Of a stretch of DNA of 64,000 nucleotides, positions 10,233-18,959 are shown in pieces (within the stretch, counting starts at the first letter, position 1; every line of letters begins with the position of its first letter). The translations under genes and the position numbers were made by a program. Under the pieces are notes generated by a model, which saw only the letters and a list, made by a program, of their open reading frames with translations, searched no databases and had not been told where the DNA came from. Origin of the DNA: Streptomyces antarcticus (GTDB taxonomy: Bacteria; Actinomycetota; Actinomycetes; Streptomycetales; Streptomycetaceae); the NCBI RefSeq assembly GCF_026627255.1, contig NZ_JAPNLM010000003.1:248001-312000 (forward strand). Reading direction: 5' to 3'.

Positions 10233-13169
10233 TCAGGGACGCGTGGCGTGCTCCAGTTCGAGGAGGGCCGAGTGGTAACTACGCCCGGTCGCCCGGTCCA
10301 TGCCCACCTCGCACATGCGGTTCGCCGAGAGGTGCGCGTCGAAGGACCGCGCGGTCACCTCGGCGGCCTCGCGGGCCGTCGCCGAGGCCGCCAGCTCCGG
10401 GTGCAGCATGCCCCGGTCGCCCGCGAAGGCGCAGCAGCCGGCGTCGTCCGGCACGACCACCTCGTCGGCACACGCCGCGGCCACCGCGAGCAGCTGCGCC
10501 TCGTCGCCCAAGTGCCGCATCGAGCAGGTGGGATGGAGCACGGCGGACCCGGCGGTGCGCCGGATCTCCAGGTGCGGCAGCAGCTCGTCCGCCGCCCAGA
10601 CGACCGAGTCGACGACGCTGAGCTCCGCGTGCAGCGCCCGGTTGTCGTCGGTCAGGTACGGGACCACCTCGTGCGCGATGCCCAGCGTGCAGGAGGACGC
10701 GTCGACCACCAGCGGCAGCCGCCCGCCGGCCGTCCAGCCCCAGGCCGCCTCGACGATCCGGTTGGCCATCAGCCGGTTCCCGGCGTCGTACCCCTTGGAG
10801 TGCCAGATCGTCGCGCAGCAGGTGCCGCGTACGTCGCGGGGGATCCACACCGGCTTCCCGGCCCGCTCCGACACGGCCACCACGGCCTCCGGCAGCGAGG
10901 GGCCGGGGCGGCCGCCCGGGCCGCCGAAGATCCTGTTGACGCAGGCCGGGTAGTAGACGGCCGCGGCGCCCGCCCGCCGGGTGGCGGGCAGCCGCCGCGC
11001 GGCGGCGCCGGGCATCCGCGGCAGCCACCGCGGTACGAGGTCGGGGCGCACGGCCCTGCGCGCGGCCCCCGTGACGGCTTCGAGCAGCCCGTCCCCGACC
11101 CGGTCGGTGATCTTCCCGGCGGCGGCCACGGCCAGCCGGGCGGCCGATTCCACGGCCGCGAACCGCCGCGCGGCGAGTGCGGCGGCCCGCTCCTCGCGGG
11201 CACTGTGCCGACGGTGGCGGAAGTCCTTCATCAGCGCGCCGGTGTCGATGCCGACCGGGCAGGCGAGCTTGCAGGTGGAGTCGCCGGCGCAGGTGTCGAC
11301 CGCGTCGTAGCCGTAGGCGTCGAGCAGGCCGTCCAGCACGGGGGAGCCCGGCTGCTGGCGGGTCATCTCGCGGCGCAGCACGATCCGCTGGCGCGGTGTG
11401 GTCGTCAGGTCCCCGCTGGGGCAGGTCGGTTCGCAGAAACCGCACTCGATGCACGGGTCCGCCACCGCCTCCACCCGCGGGATCGTCTTCAGTCCGCGCA
11501 GGTGGGCCCGCGGGTCGCGGTCGAGGAGGATGCGCGGGGCGAGCACCCCGTCCGGGTCTACGATCCGCTTGGTGCGCCACATCAGCCCGGTGGCCCTGGG
11601 GCCCCATTCCAGTTCCAGGAAGGGGGCCATGTTGCGTCCGGTGGAGTGCTCGGCCTTCAGGGAGCCGTCGAAGCGTTCCACGGTGAGCCGGCAGAAGGCG
11701 TCCATGAAGGCCGCGTACCGATCGACGTCGGAGGGGTCGGCGGCGTCGAAGGCGAGCAGGAAGTGCAGGTTGCCGTGGGCCGCGTGGCCGGCGACGGCGG
11801 CGTCGAAGCCGTGCCGCGCCTGGAGGTCGAGGAGGGCCTCGCAGGCCTCCGCCAGCCGTGAGGTCGGTACGGCGAAGTCCTCGGTGATCAGGGTGGTGCC
11901 CGGGGCGCGGGCTCCGCCGACGGCGGTGACGAAGGCCTTGCGGGCCGTCCAGTAGCCGCTGATGGTCTTCGCGTCCCGGGTGAAGGCGTTGGTCACGGAG
12001 GCCGCCGGCGCGACCAGGTCCAGTCCGGCGAGGACCTCGGCGGCACGGCGTTCGCAGGCGATCCGGCCCGCCTCGTCCGGCGCCCGGAACTCCACCAGCA
12101 GCGCCGCCGTCTCCCGCGGCAGGTCCGCCCAGTCGGCGGGGACGCCGGCGACGCTGACCGAGGCGCGCAGGGTGTTGCCGTCCATCAGCTCGACGGCGAG
12201 GGCGCCCGCCTCGTTGAAGAGCGGGACGGCGGCGGCCGCGGCCGGCAGGGAGGGGAAGAACAGCAGGCCGGTGCAGAGCTCGCGGTCCAGCGGGAGCGTG
12301 TCGAAGACGACCTCGGAGATGAAGCCGAGGGTCCCCTCCGACCCGACCGCGAGCCCGCGAAGGATCTCGACGGGGGTGGCGCCGTCGAGATAGGCGTCCA
12401 GGCGGTAGCCGGTGGTGTTCTTGATCTCGTACTTGGCGCGGATGCGGGCCGTCAGCTCCGGGTCGGCCTCGATCTCCCGCTTGATCTCCATCAGCCCGCG
12501 GCACAGGGCCGGTTCCGCGCGCGCCAGCTCCTCGTCGGCCAGCGGGTCGGCCGTGTCCACCACGGTCCCGGTCGGCAGGACGAGGGTGAGGGAGGAGAGG
12601 GTGCGGTACGAGTTCCGCGTGGTCCCCGCCGTCATGCCGGAGGCGTTGTTGGCGACGACCCCGCCGAGGGTGCAGGCGATGGCGCTGGCCGGGTCGGGGC
12701 CGAGGATCCGCCCGTGCCGGGCGAGCGCGGCGTTGGCCCGCAGGACGGTGGTCCCGGGGAGGATACGGGCGCGCCGGCCCTCGTCCAGCACCTCGACGCC
12801 GGCCCAGTGGCGGCGTACGTCCACGAGGATGTCCTCGCCCTGCGCCTGGCCGTTGAGCGAGGTCCCGGCGGCGCGGAAGACCACCTCGCGCTGCCTGCCG
12901 TGCGCGTAGGAGAGGACCGCGGAGATGTCGTCGATGTCCTCGGCGACCACCACGACCTGGGGCACGAACCGGTAGGGGGAGGCGTCCGAGGCGTAGCGGA
13001 CGAGGTCGGACACCTTCCACAGGACCTTCTCGGCGCCCAGCAGCTCGGTCAGCTCGGTGCGCAGCGGCTCCGGGGTGCCGCCGGCCCGGTGCTCGGGCAG
13101 CCGGTCGGGGGCGGGGCCCCCGATGCCTCGGGGGCGCAGGGTTCCCGGCTTCGGTTCCAGCATCGGCAT
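10233..13169 (-). CDS. FAD-binding oxidoreductase fused to 4Fe-4S/CCG domains (D-lactate/glycolate dehydrogenase type)
   Basis: Encodes 978 residues. Residues ~40-270 form a PCMH-type FAD domain (FRAAGTSLNGQAQG, LGGVVANNASG); ~270-540 the FAD-oxidase C-terminal domain; ~570-650 two ferredoxin-like clusters (CIECGFCEPTCPSG, CAGDSTCKLACPVG); and ~730-960 cysteine-rich CCG-type segments (YYPACVN, GTCCATIWHSKG, HPTCSM, AGCCAFAG) that bind extra Fe-S. This is the single-chain GlcD-GlpC/Dld-II-like architecture that oxidises a 2-hydroxyacid such as D-lactate and feeds electrons to the respiratory chain at the membrane. ATG 13169 follows GAGGGG. The marR-like gene lies 37 nt upstream on the same strand, so the two could be one operon. 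Confidence 0.92.
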   Translation of the reverse strand: MPMLEPKPGTLRPRGIGGPAPDRLPEHRAGGTPEPLRTELTELLGAEKVLWKVSDLVRYASDASPYRFVPQVVVVAEDIDDISAVLSYAHGRQREVVFRAAGTSLNGQAQGEDILVDVRRHWAGVEVLDEGRRARILPGTTVLRANAALARHGRILGPDPASAIACTLGGVVANNASGMTAGTTRNSYRTLSSLTLVLPTGTVVDTADPLADEELARAEPALCRGLMEIKREIEADPELTARIRAKYEIKNTTGYRLDAYLDGATPVEILRGLAVGSEGTLGFISEVVFDTLPLDRELCTGLLFFPSLPAAAAAVPLFNEAGALAVELMDGNTLRASVSVAGVPADWADLPRETAALLVEFRAPDEAGRIACERRAAEVLAGLDLVAPAASVTNAFTRDAKTISGYWTARKAFVTAVGGARAPGTTLITEDFAVPTSRLAEACEALLDLQARHGFDAAVAGHAAHGNLHFLLAFDAADPSDVDRYAAFMDAFCRLTVERFDGSLKAEHSTGRNMAPFLELEWGPRATGLMWRTKRIVDPDGVLAPRILLDRDPRAHLRGLKTIPRVEAVADPCIECGFCEPTCPSGDLTTTPRQRIVLRREMTRQQPGSPVLDGLLDAYGYDAVDTCAGDSTCKLACPVGIDTGALMKDFRHRRHSAREERAAALAARRFAAVESAARLAVAAAGKITDRVGDGLLEAVTGAARRAVRPDLVPRWLPRMPGAAARRLPATRRAGAAAVYYPACVNRIFGGPGGRPGPSLPEAVVAVSERAGKPVWIPRDVRGTCCATIWHSKGYDAGNRLMANRIVEAAWGWTAGGRLPLVVDASSCTLGIAHEVVPYLTDDNRALHAELSVVDSVVWAADELLPHLEIRRTAGSAVLHPTCSMRHLGDEAQLLAVAAACADEVVVPDDAGCCAFAGDRGMLHPELAASATAREAAEVTARSFDAHLSANRMCEVGMDRATGRSYHSALLELEHATRP

Positions 13170-13206
13170 GTCCGACCCCTCGCCTCTTCGCGGCCCGCGC
13201 GTGGCC

Positions 13207-13671
13207 TTATCGGCAGGCGCCCTCGGGCGGTACGTCCGCCAGGGCGTTCAGCAGGCCTCCGAGCATCTCGCGCTGATCGGCGGTCAATGGAGCCAGGATC
13301 TCCTCCGCGGCGTCGGTTCGCGCGTTGCGCAGGCGGCGCAGCGTGGCGCGGCCGGTTTCGGTGAGCTCGATCCTTATGACCCGCCGGTTCGCGGGGTCCG
13401 GCGCGCGGCGCACGCACTCGGCGGCCTCCAGGCCGTCCACGAGGGTGGTGACGGCGCGGGGGACGACCTCCAGCCGGGCGGCGAGGTCCGCCATCCGGGG
13501 CGGCTGGGCGCCCTCGTAGTGCGAGACCAGGCGCAGCAGGCGGCCCTGGGCGGGCGTGATGCCGAGCGGCTCCATGTGGCGCTTCTGGATGCGGTGGAGC
13601 CGACGGGTCAGGCGCAGCAGCTGCTCGGCGAGAACGCCGTCTGTGGTGTCGGTCTCGGAAGGTGTCCTCAT
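13207..13671 (-). CDS. MarR family transcriptional regulator
   Basis: Encodes 154 residues with the MarR winged helix: HMEPLGITPAQGRLLRLV, recognition region ADLAARLEVVPRAVTTLVDGLE, and wing with the DPANRRVIRIELTETG signature. It probably represses the divergent ABC exporter and itself, in response to a small molecule. ATG 13671 has no good Shine-Dalgarno, so it may be read from a leaderless or very short-leader transcript. Two perfect inverted repeats sit in the intergenic region (13699-13734). The following oxidoreductase gene lies 37 nt downstream. Confidence 0.92.
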   Translation of the reverse strand: MRTPSETDTTDGVLAEQLLRLTRRLHRIQKRHMEPLGITPAQGRLLRLVSHYEGAQPPRMADLAARLEVVPRAVTTLVDGLEAAECVRRAPDPANRRVIRIELTETGRATLRRLRNARTDAAEEILAPLTADQREMLGGLLNALADVPPEGACR

Positions 13672-13698
13672 ACTGGGAGACAGTATCAGGACCGGATT

Positions 13699-13734
13699 CA
13701 TTGTGAGTATAGGTAACAATGAGCTATGCTCATT
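13699..13734. promoter_or_regulatory. Twin inverted-repeat operators in marR / ABC-exporter divergent promoter
   Basis: Two palindromes overlap. CATTGT (13699-13704) and ACAATG (13716-13721) are separated by 11 nt. AATGAGC-TAT-GCTCATT occupies 13718-13734. A plus-strand promoter candidate, TTGTGA (13701-13706) and TATGCT (13725-13730) with an 18-nt spacer, lies inside both palindromes; a minus-strand TATACT lies at 13711-13706. Binding by the adjacent MarR protein here would block transcription in both directions. The repeats are seen directly; protein binding is inferred. Confidence 0.7.
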
Positions 13735-13757
13735 CGAGTCCCGTCAGAAGGAGGCAC

Positions 13758-15650
13758 ATGCGCCCCGAAGAACCGAAGTGGACCCCATCGAACGAATCCC
13801 TCGACCCCAGCCGCCCCGCGCCGGCGGAACAGCCCCGCGAGCTGCGCCGCATCGTGTCCCTCTTCCGGCCCTACCGGGGCAGGCTCGCCGTCGTCGGCCT
13901 GCTGGTCGGAGCCTCCTCGCTGGTCGGGGTCGCCTCGCCGTTCCTGCTGAGGGAGATCCTCGACGTCGCGATCCCGCAGGGCCGCACCGGTCTGCTCAGC
14001 CTCCTCGCGCTCGGCATGATCCTCACCGCCGTGGTCACGAGCGTCTTCGGTGTGCTCCAGACCTACATATCCACCACGGTCGGCCAGCGCGTCATGCACG
14101 ACCTGCGCACCGCCGTCTACGCCCAGCTCCAGCGGATGCCGCTGGCCTTCTTCACCCGGACCCGCACCGGTGAGGTCCAGTCCCGCATCGCCAACGACAT
14201 CGGCGGCATGCAGGCCACCGTCACCTCGACCGCGACCTCGCTCGTCTCCAACCTGACGGCCGTCATCGCCTCGGTCGTCGCGATGCTTGCGCTCGACTGG
14301 CGGCTCACCCTCGTCTCGCTGCTGCTGCTTCCCGTGTTCGTCTGGATCAGCCGGCGGGTCGGCCGCGAGCGCAAGAAGATCACCACGCAGCGCCAGAAGC
14401 AGATGGCCGCGATGGCCGCGACCGTCACCGAGTCGCTGTCGGTCAGCGGCATCCTCCTCGGCCGCACCATGGGCCGCTCCGACTCGCTGACCTCTTCCTT
14501 CTCCGACGAATCCGAGAAGCTCGTCAGCCTCGAGGTGCGCTCCAGCATGGCCGGGCGCTGGCGGATGTCGACCATCGGCATCGTCATGGCCGCCATGCCC
14601 GCCCTCATCTACTGGGCGGCCGGCATAGCGCTCCAGACCGGCGCCCCCTCGCTTTCCGTCGGCACCCTCGTCGCCTTCGTCACCCTCCAGCAGGGCCTGT
14701 TCCGGCCCGCCGTGAGCCTGCTGTCGACCGGCGTGCAGATCCAGACCTCGCTGGCCCTGTTCGCCCGCATCTTCGAGTACCTCGACCTGCCGGTGGACAT
14801 CACCGAGCGGGAGGACGCGGTGCGCCTGGAGCGGGCCGCGGGCGAGGTCCGGCTGGAGGGCGTGGACTTCGCGTACGACGCGGAGAACGGGCCCGCCCTG
14901 AAGGGGATCGACATCACCGTCCCGGCCGGCGGCTCCCTCGCGGTGGTCGGCGCGACGGGGTCCGGGAAGAGCACGCTGAGCTACCTCGTGCCCCGGCTCT
15001 ACGACGTCACCGGAGGACGGGTGGCCCTGGACGGGGTCGACGTCCGCGACCTCGACTTCGACTCGCTGGCCCGTTCCATAGGCGTGGTCTCCCAGGAGAC
15101 CTACCTCTTCCACGCCTCGGTGGCCGACAACCTGCGCTTCGCCAAGCCGGACGCGACCGACGAGGAGATCGCCGACGCGGCCCGGGCGGCCCAGATCCAC
15201 GACCACATCGCGTCCCTGCCCGACGGGTACGACACCCTCGTCGGCGAGCGCGGCTACCGGTTCTCCGGCGGTGAGAAGCAGCGGCTCGCCATCGCCCGCA
15301 CCATCCTGCGGGACCCGCCGGTGCTCATCCTCGACGAGGCCACCAGCGCCCTGGACACCCGCACCGAACACGCCGTCCAGCAGGCCATCGACAACCTCTC
15401 CGCGGGCCGCACCACCATCACCATCGCCCACCGGCTGTCCACCGTCCGCGACGCCGACCAGATCGTGGTCCTCGACGCGGGCCGCATAGCCGAGCGCGGT
15501 ACGCACGAGGAGCTGCTGCAGGCGGAAGGCCGGTACGCGGCCCTGGTCCGCCGGGACCGGGACGCCGCCCTGGCGCCGGTGACGGCACCGGACGCCGCCC
15601 GGAAGACGCAGGCGGCGCAGGGAGCCGAGCTGGCCCCCGTGAATGTGTGA
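13758..15650 (+). CDS. ABC multidrug-type exporter (fused permease-ATPase)
   Basis: Encodes 630 residues: six transmembrane helices (about 35-320) then an ATPase domain with all motifs intact (Walker A VVGATGSGKST, signature FSGGEKQRLAIAR, Walker B VLILDEATSALD). This is a complete homodimer-capable half-transporter of the MDR/MsbA type. ATG 13758 has an excellent AGAAGGAGG Shine-Dalgarno. It is divergent from marR, and the palindromes between them suggest induction when the MarR protein binds a ligand, probably the exported drug or metabolite. Confidence 0.93.
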   Translation: MRPEEPKWTPSNESLDPSRPAPAEQPRELRRIVSLFRPYRGRLAVVGLLVGASSLVGVASPFLLREILDVAIPQGRTGLLSLLALGMILTAVVTSVFGVLQTYISTTVGQRVMHDLRTAVYAQLQRMPLAFFTRTRTGEVQSRIANDIGGMQATVTSTATSLVSNLTAVIASVVAMLALDWRLTLVSLLLLPVFVWISRRVGRERKKITTQRQKQMAAMAATVTESLSVSGILLGRTMGRSDSLTSSFSDESEKLVSLEVRSSMAGRWRMSTIGIVMAAMPALIYWAAGIALQTGAPSLSVGTLVAFVTLQQGLFRPAVSLLSTGVQIQTSLALFARIFEYLDLPVDITEREDAVRLERAAGEVRLEGVDFAYDAENGPALKGIDITVPAGGSLAVVGATGSGKSTLSYLVPRLYDVTGGRVALDGVDVRDLDFDSLARSIGVVSQETYLFHASVADNLRFAKPDATDEEIADAARAAQIHDHIASLPDGYDTLVGERGYRFSGGEKQRLAIARTILRDPPVLILDEATSALDTRTEHAVQQAIDNLSAGRTTITIAHRLSTVRDADQIVVLDAGRIAERGTHEELLQAEGRYAALVRRDRDAALAPVTAPDAARKTQAAQGAELAPVNV

Positions 15651-15701
15651 TCGTATGACCGGCGCACGGGTGGGATGCCAGGAATGCGGCGCTTCGCGGG
15701 T

Positions 15702-15707
15702 TAGCGT
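15702..15707 (+). promoter_or_regulatory. Probable -10 element of a leaderless mltG-like transcript
   Basis: TAGCGT ends 6 nt before the ATG at 15714, and no Shine-Dalgarno is present. This arrangement fits a leaderless mRNA that starts at the ATG. No convincing -35 box is visible. Confidence 0.45.
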
Positions 15708-15713
15708 TCCCGT

Positions 15714-16577
15714 ATGCGTCATGAGTACCTGCCGCCACCACAGCGCCGCTCCCGGCTCACCCGCCGGGGCCGGTTGGCGCTCTTCCTCGGTACGCTCCTC
15801 GCGATCGGGGTGGTGGCCCTGATACCGCTGCTGCGCGGGGCGGACGCCCCCGAAAAGCCCCGGATGCTGGTGATTCCCGAGGGCTGGCGGGCCTCGCAGG
15901 TGTACGCCGCGGTCGACCGCGAGCTGAAACTCCCCGCCGGCTCGGCCAAGGCCGCGGTGGCGACCGCCGGACTGGCACTGCCCGCGGAGGCGAAGGGCAA
16001 CCCGGAGGGCTACCTCTTCCCGGCGACGTATCCGGTGACCTCGAAGTCCACGCCGGCCGCCCTCCTCGCGTACATGGTGCAGACGGCGAACCGGAAACTC
16101 GCCACCCCGGCCGTCGCGAACGGCGGCAAGGCGCACGGGATGACCCCGTACCAAACAGCCACCCTGGCCAGCGTCCTGGAGGCGGAGGCCGACAGCCGCG
16201 CCGACATGGGCAAGGTCGCCCGGGTGGTGCACAACCGGCTGGCGAAGTCGATGCCGCTCCAGATGGACTCCACGATCAACTATGCGCTGAACCGCAGCAC
16301 CGTCGACACCACGCTGAGCGAGACGCGCATCGACAGCCCCTTCAACTCCTACGAACGCCAGGGCCTGCCGCCCACGCCGATCGACAGCCCGGGGCTGGAG
16401 GCCATGGCGGCCGCCGTTGCTCCGACGCCCGGCGACTGGCTGTTCTTCGTGACGGTCAAGCCGGGGGACACCCGCTTCTCGGCGACGTACGAGGAGCACA
16501 AGAAGCACGTGGCGGAGTTCAACCGCCTACGGGCCGCCGCGGGCGCCCGCGCCCAGGCCGGACCTCCCGCCACCTGA
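15714..16577 (+). CDS. MltG/YceG-like endolytic transglycosylase
   Basis: Encodes 287 residues: a short cytoplasmic Arg-rich tail, one transmembrane helix (about 21-40), a small LysM-like segment (VIPEGWRASQVYAAV), and the YceG catalytic domain. The catalytic Glu is probably Glu156 in LASVLEAEAD, followed by the signature VARVVHNRL, MPLQMDSTINYAL and DSPFNSYERQGLPPTPIDSPG. MltG enzymes cleave nascent glycan strands next to the membrane and set their length. This copy is shorter than the main Streptomyces MltG and stands alone rather than in the usual aroE/ruvX context, so it may be a paralogue. Confidence 0.88.
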   Translation: MRHEYLPPPQRRSRLTRRGRLALFLGTLLAIGVVALIPLLRGADAPEKPRMLVIPEGWRASQVYAAVDRELKLPAGSAKAAVATAGLALPAEAKGNPEGYLFPATYPVTSKSTPAALLAYMVQTANRKLATPAVANGGKAHGMTPYQTATLASVLEAEADSRADMGKVARVVHNRLAKSMPLQMDSTINYALNRSTVDTTLSETRIDSPFNSYERQGLPPTPIDSPGLEAMAAAVAPTPGDWLFFVTVKPGDTRFSATYEEHKKHVAEFNRLRAAAGARAQAGPPAT

Positions 16578-16641
16578 CGTGCCCGGACGGGGAGCGCCGC
16601 CGCGAAACGAGAGGCGCCGCCCCCGGGAGGCTCCGCGCGGA

Positions 16642-17826
16642 TCAGCCCGCAGGTGCTTCGGCCACCCGGAGCGACGCCGCTGCCCCCGTTGCCGCTGCCC
16701 CCGTTGCCGCGTCCGCCGTCGTCGGGGCCGCCGTCGCCGTGGCCCGCTCGCGGCCCAGAAGGCGGCGGATCTCGCGGGCGGCGGCGCCACCCGCGCGGTT
16801 CGCGCCGATCGTGGACGCCGACGGGCCGTAGCCCACCAGGTGGATCCGTTCGTCCCGGACGGCCCGGGTGCCCTCTACGCGGATGCCGCCGCCCGGCTCG
16901 CGCAGGTGCAGCGGGGCCAGGTGGTCGACCGCCGCGCGGAAGCCGGTGGCCCACAGGATCACGTCCGCCTCCACCCGGCCGCCGTCCGGCCAGAGGGCCC
17001 CGGTGGGGGTGATGCGGTCGAACACGGGCCTGCGGTCGAGGACCCCCGAGGCCAGACCGGCCCGGACCGCCTCGTTCAGCGGGAGCCCGGTCACGCTGAC
17101 CACGCTCTGCGGCGCGAGCCCCCGCCGTACCCGCTCGTCGACCAGGGCCACCGCCGCCCGGCCCTCCGCCTCGCCGAAGCCCCCGTCGCGGAACACCGGC
17201 GCCCGGCGCGTCACCCAGACGGTCTCCGCCGCCACCTCGGATATCTCCAGCAGGTGCTGCACCGCGGAGGTGCCGCCGCCCACCACGATCACGCGGGCCC
17301 CGGCGAACTCCCGAGGCCCGGGGTAGTTCGCGGTGTGCAGCTGGCGGCCGCGGAAGGTCTCCTGCCCCGCGTACCGCGGCCAGAACGGGCGGTCCCAGGT
17401 GCCGGTGGCGTTGATCAGGGCCCGCGCCGACCAAGTGCCGGCGGAGGTTTCCACCCGCAGCCGGCCGTCGGGGCAGCCGCGTACCGCCGAGACGTCCACG
17501 GGACGCCGCACGCGCAGGCCGAAGCGGTTCTCGTACGCGGCGAAGTACTCGCCGATCACCTCCGACGAGGGCCGCAGCGGGTCGGCCCCGGTCAGCTCCA
17601 TGCCGGGCAGGGAGTGCATCCCGTGCACCCTGCCGTAGGTGAGCGAGGGCCAGCGGAACTGCCAGGCCCCGCCCGGGCGGGGCGAGTGGTCCAGGACCAC
17701 GTGGTCCAGCCCCGCCCGGGTGAGGTGGTAGGCGCTGGACAGGCCCGCCTGCCCGGCGCCGACCACCACCACGTCGACGTCCGTGTCCACGTTCACGCCC
17801 GCGCCGCCCCGCATCACATCGTTCAC
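16642..17826 (-). CDS. FAD-dependent flavoprotein monooxygenase (CzcO-like)
   Basis: Encodes up to 394 residues with an N-terminal FAD Rossmann motif (VVVVGAGQAGLSSAYHL), a second NAD(P)H motif (VIVVGGGTSAVQHL) and the ATGF motif (LWATGF) of flavin-containing monooxygenases and CzcO-type proteins. The C-terminal ~40 residues are Ala/Thr-rich. The start is uncertain (GTG 17826, ATG 17814 or GTG 17799). It begins 38 nt after the SsuD-like gene and is probably the last gene of the sulfonate operon, where it might oxygenate an organosulfur compound; that role is inferred from position only. Confidence 0.82.
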   Translation of the reverse strand: MNDVMRGGAGVNVDTDVDVVVVGAGQAGLSSAYHLTRAGLDHVVLDHSPRPGGAWQFRWPSLTYGRVHGMHSLPGMELTGADPLRPSSEVIGEYFAAYENRFGLRVRRPVDVSAVRGCPDGRLRVETSAGTWSARALINATGTWDRPFWPRYAGQETFRGRQLHTANYPGPREFAGARVIVVGGGTSAVQHLLEISEVAAETVWVTRRAPVFRDGGFGEAEGRAAVALVDERVRRGLAPQSVVSVTGLPLNEAVRAGLASGVLDRRPVFDRITPTGALWPDGGRVEADVILWATGFRAAVDHLAPLHLREPGGGIRVEGTRAVRDERIHLVGYGPSASTIGANRAGGAAAREIRRLLGRERATATAAPTTADAATGAAATGAAASLRVAEAPAG

Positions 17827-17864
17827 GGTTCTACCAACCCGCGGGGGTGCGGGGATCTTCCCGG

Positions 17865-18959
17865 CTACGGGGCGAGCAGCCCGCGGGAGGCCAGCTCCGG
17901 GGTCACCCCCTCGCCGAACCAGTACGCCTCCTCCAGGTGCGGGTAGCCCGACAGGACGAAGTTCTCGACCCCGAGCGCGTGGTACTCCTCGATCCGGTCC
18001 GCCACGTCGCCGTGGCTGCCCACCAGCGCCGTGCCGGCGCCGCCGCGGACCAGGCCGACGCCCGCCCACAGGTTCGGCGAGATCTCCAGCTTGTCCCGCG
18101 AACCGCCGTGCAGGGCGAGCATCCGCTGCTGGCCCACCGACTCGCTCGCCCCCAGCAGGGTCTGCGCCCGCGTGATGTCCGCGTCGTCCAGGTCCGCCAG
18201 CAGCCGGTCCGCCGCGCCCCAGGCCTCCTTCGCCGAGTCGCGCGAGATGGTGTGCAGCCGGATCCCGAACCGGACCGTCCGCCCCCGCTCCTCGGCCAGC
18301 GCGCGGATCCAGTCGATCTTCTCCTTCACCTGCTGCGGCGGCTCGCCCCAGGTCAGGTAGACGTCCGCATGCTCGGCCGCGACCGGCCCCGCGGCCGCCG
18401 AGGACCCGCCGAAGAAGATCTCCGGCAGTGGATCCGGCGGGAGCGCGGTCAGCCCGCCGTCGATCCGGTAGTGCTCCCCGTGGAAGTCGTACGGCTCCCC
18501 GCGCCAGACGCCCCGTACGACCGACAGGAACTCCGCGGTCCGCTCGTAGCGGCGGTCGTGGTCCAGGTGGTCCCCGAAACGCCGCTGCTCCGCGGAGTCA
18601 CCGCCCGTCACCACATTCAGCAACAGCCGCCCGCGGGTGATGCGCTGGTAGGTGGCGGCCATCTGGGCCGCCAGCGTCGGCGAGATCACCCCGGGCCGGA
18701 ACGCCACCAAAAACTTCAGCCGTTCGGTGTGCTGGGAGAGGGCGAGCGTGGTCAGCCAGGCGTCCTCGCACCACGTCCCGGTCGGGGTCAGCACCGCCTC
18801 GAAGCCGAGGCGTTCGGCGGCCTTCGCGATCTGCGCGAGGTACGCGATGTCCGGTTCGCGCACTCCCGGCGCGGCCGTGTTGTGGGCGTAGGCGTGCCGG
18901 TCGACCAGGGTGCGGCCGTCGCCGCCGGTGGGCAGGAACCAGTGCAGGCGGACGGTCAT
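17865..18959 (-). CDS. ssuD: LLM-class FMNH2-dependent alkanesulfonate monooxygenase (SsuD-like)
   Basis: Encodes 364 residues of a bacterial-luciferase-like TIM barrel. Diagnostic SsuD-type segments include the N-terminal RLHWFLPTGGDGR, TGTWCEDAW, FLVAFRPGVISP, NVVTGGDSAEQRRFGD and FGIRLHTISRD. SsuD enzymes use FMNH2 and O2 to release sulfite from alkanesulfonates. ATG 18959 overlaps the TGA of the upstream lipoprotein gene (TGATG), with AAGGA in front, so translation is coupled. A dedicated SsuE flavin reductase is not visible in this operon. Confidence 0.9.
   Translation of the reverse strand: MTVRLHWFLPTGGDGRTLVDRHAYAHNTAAPGVREPDIAYLAQIAKAAERLGFEAVLTPTGTWCEDAWLTTLALSQHTERLKFLVAFRPGVISPTLAAQMAATYQRITRGRLLLNVVTGGDSAEQRRFGDHLDHDRRYERTAEFLSVVRGVWRGEPYDFHGEHYRIDGGLTALPPDPLPEIFFGGSSAAAGPVAAEHADVYLTWGEPPQQVKEKIDWIRALAEERGRTVRFGIRLHTISRDSAKEAWGAADRLLADLDDADITRAQTLLGASESVGQQRMLALHGGSRDKLEISPNLWAGVGLVRGGAGTALVGSHGDVADRIEEYHALGVENFVLSGYPHLEEAYWFGEGVTPELASRGLLAP

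Noticed and set aside
10225..10241. CGTCCC-GTTCA-GGGACG hairpin at the oxidoreductase stop codon
   Set aside because: Only a 6-bp stem that includes the stop codon in its loop; too weak to call a terminator.
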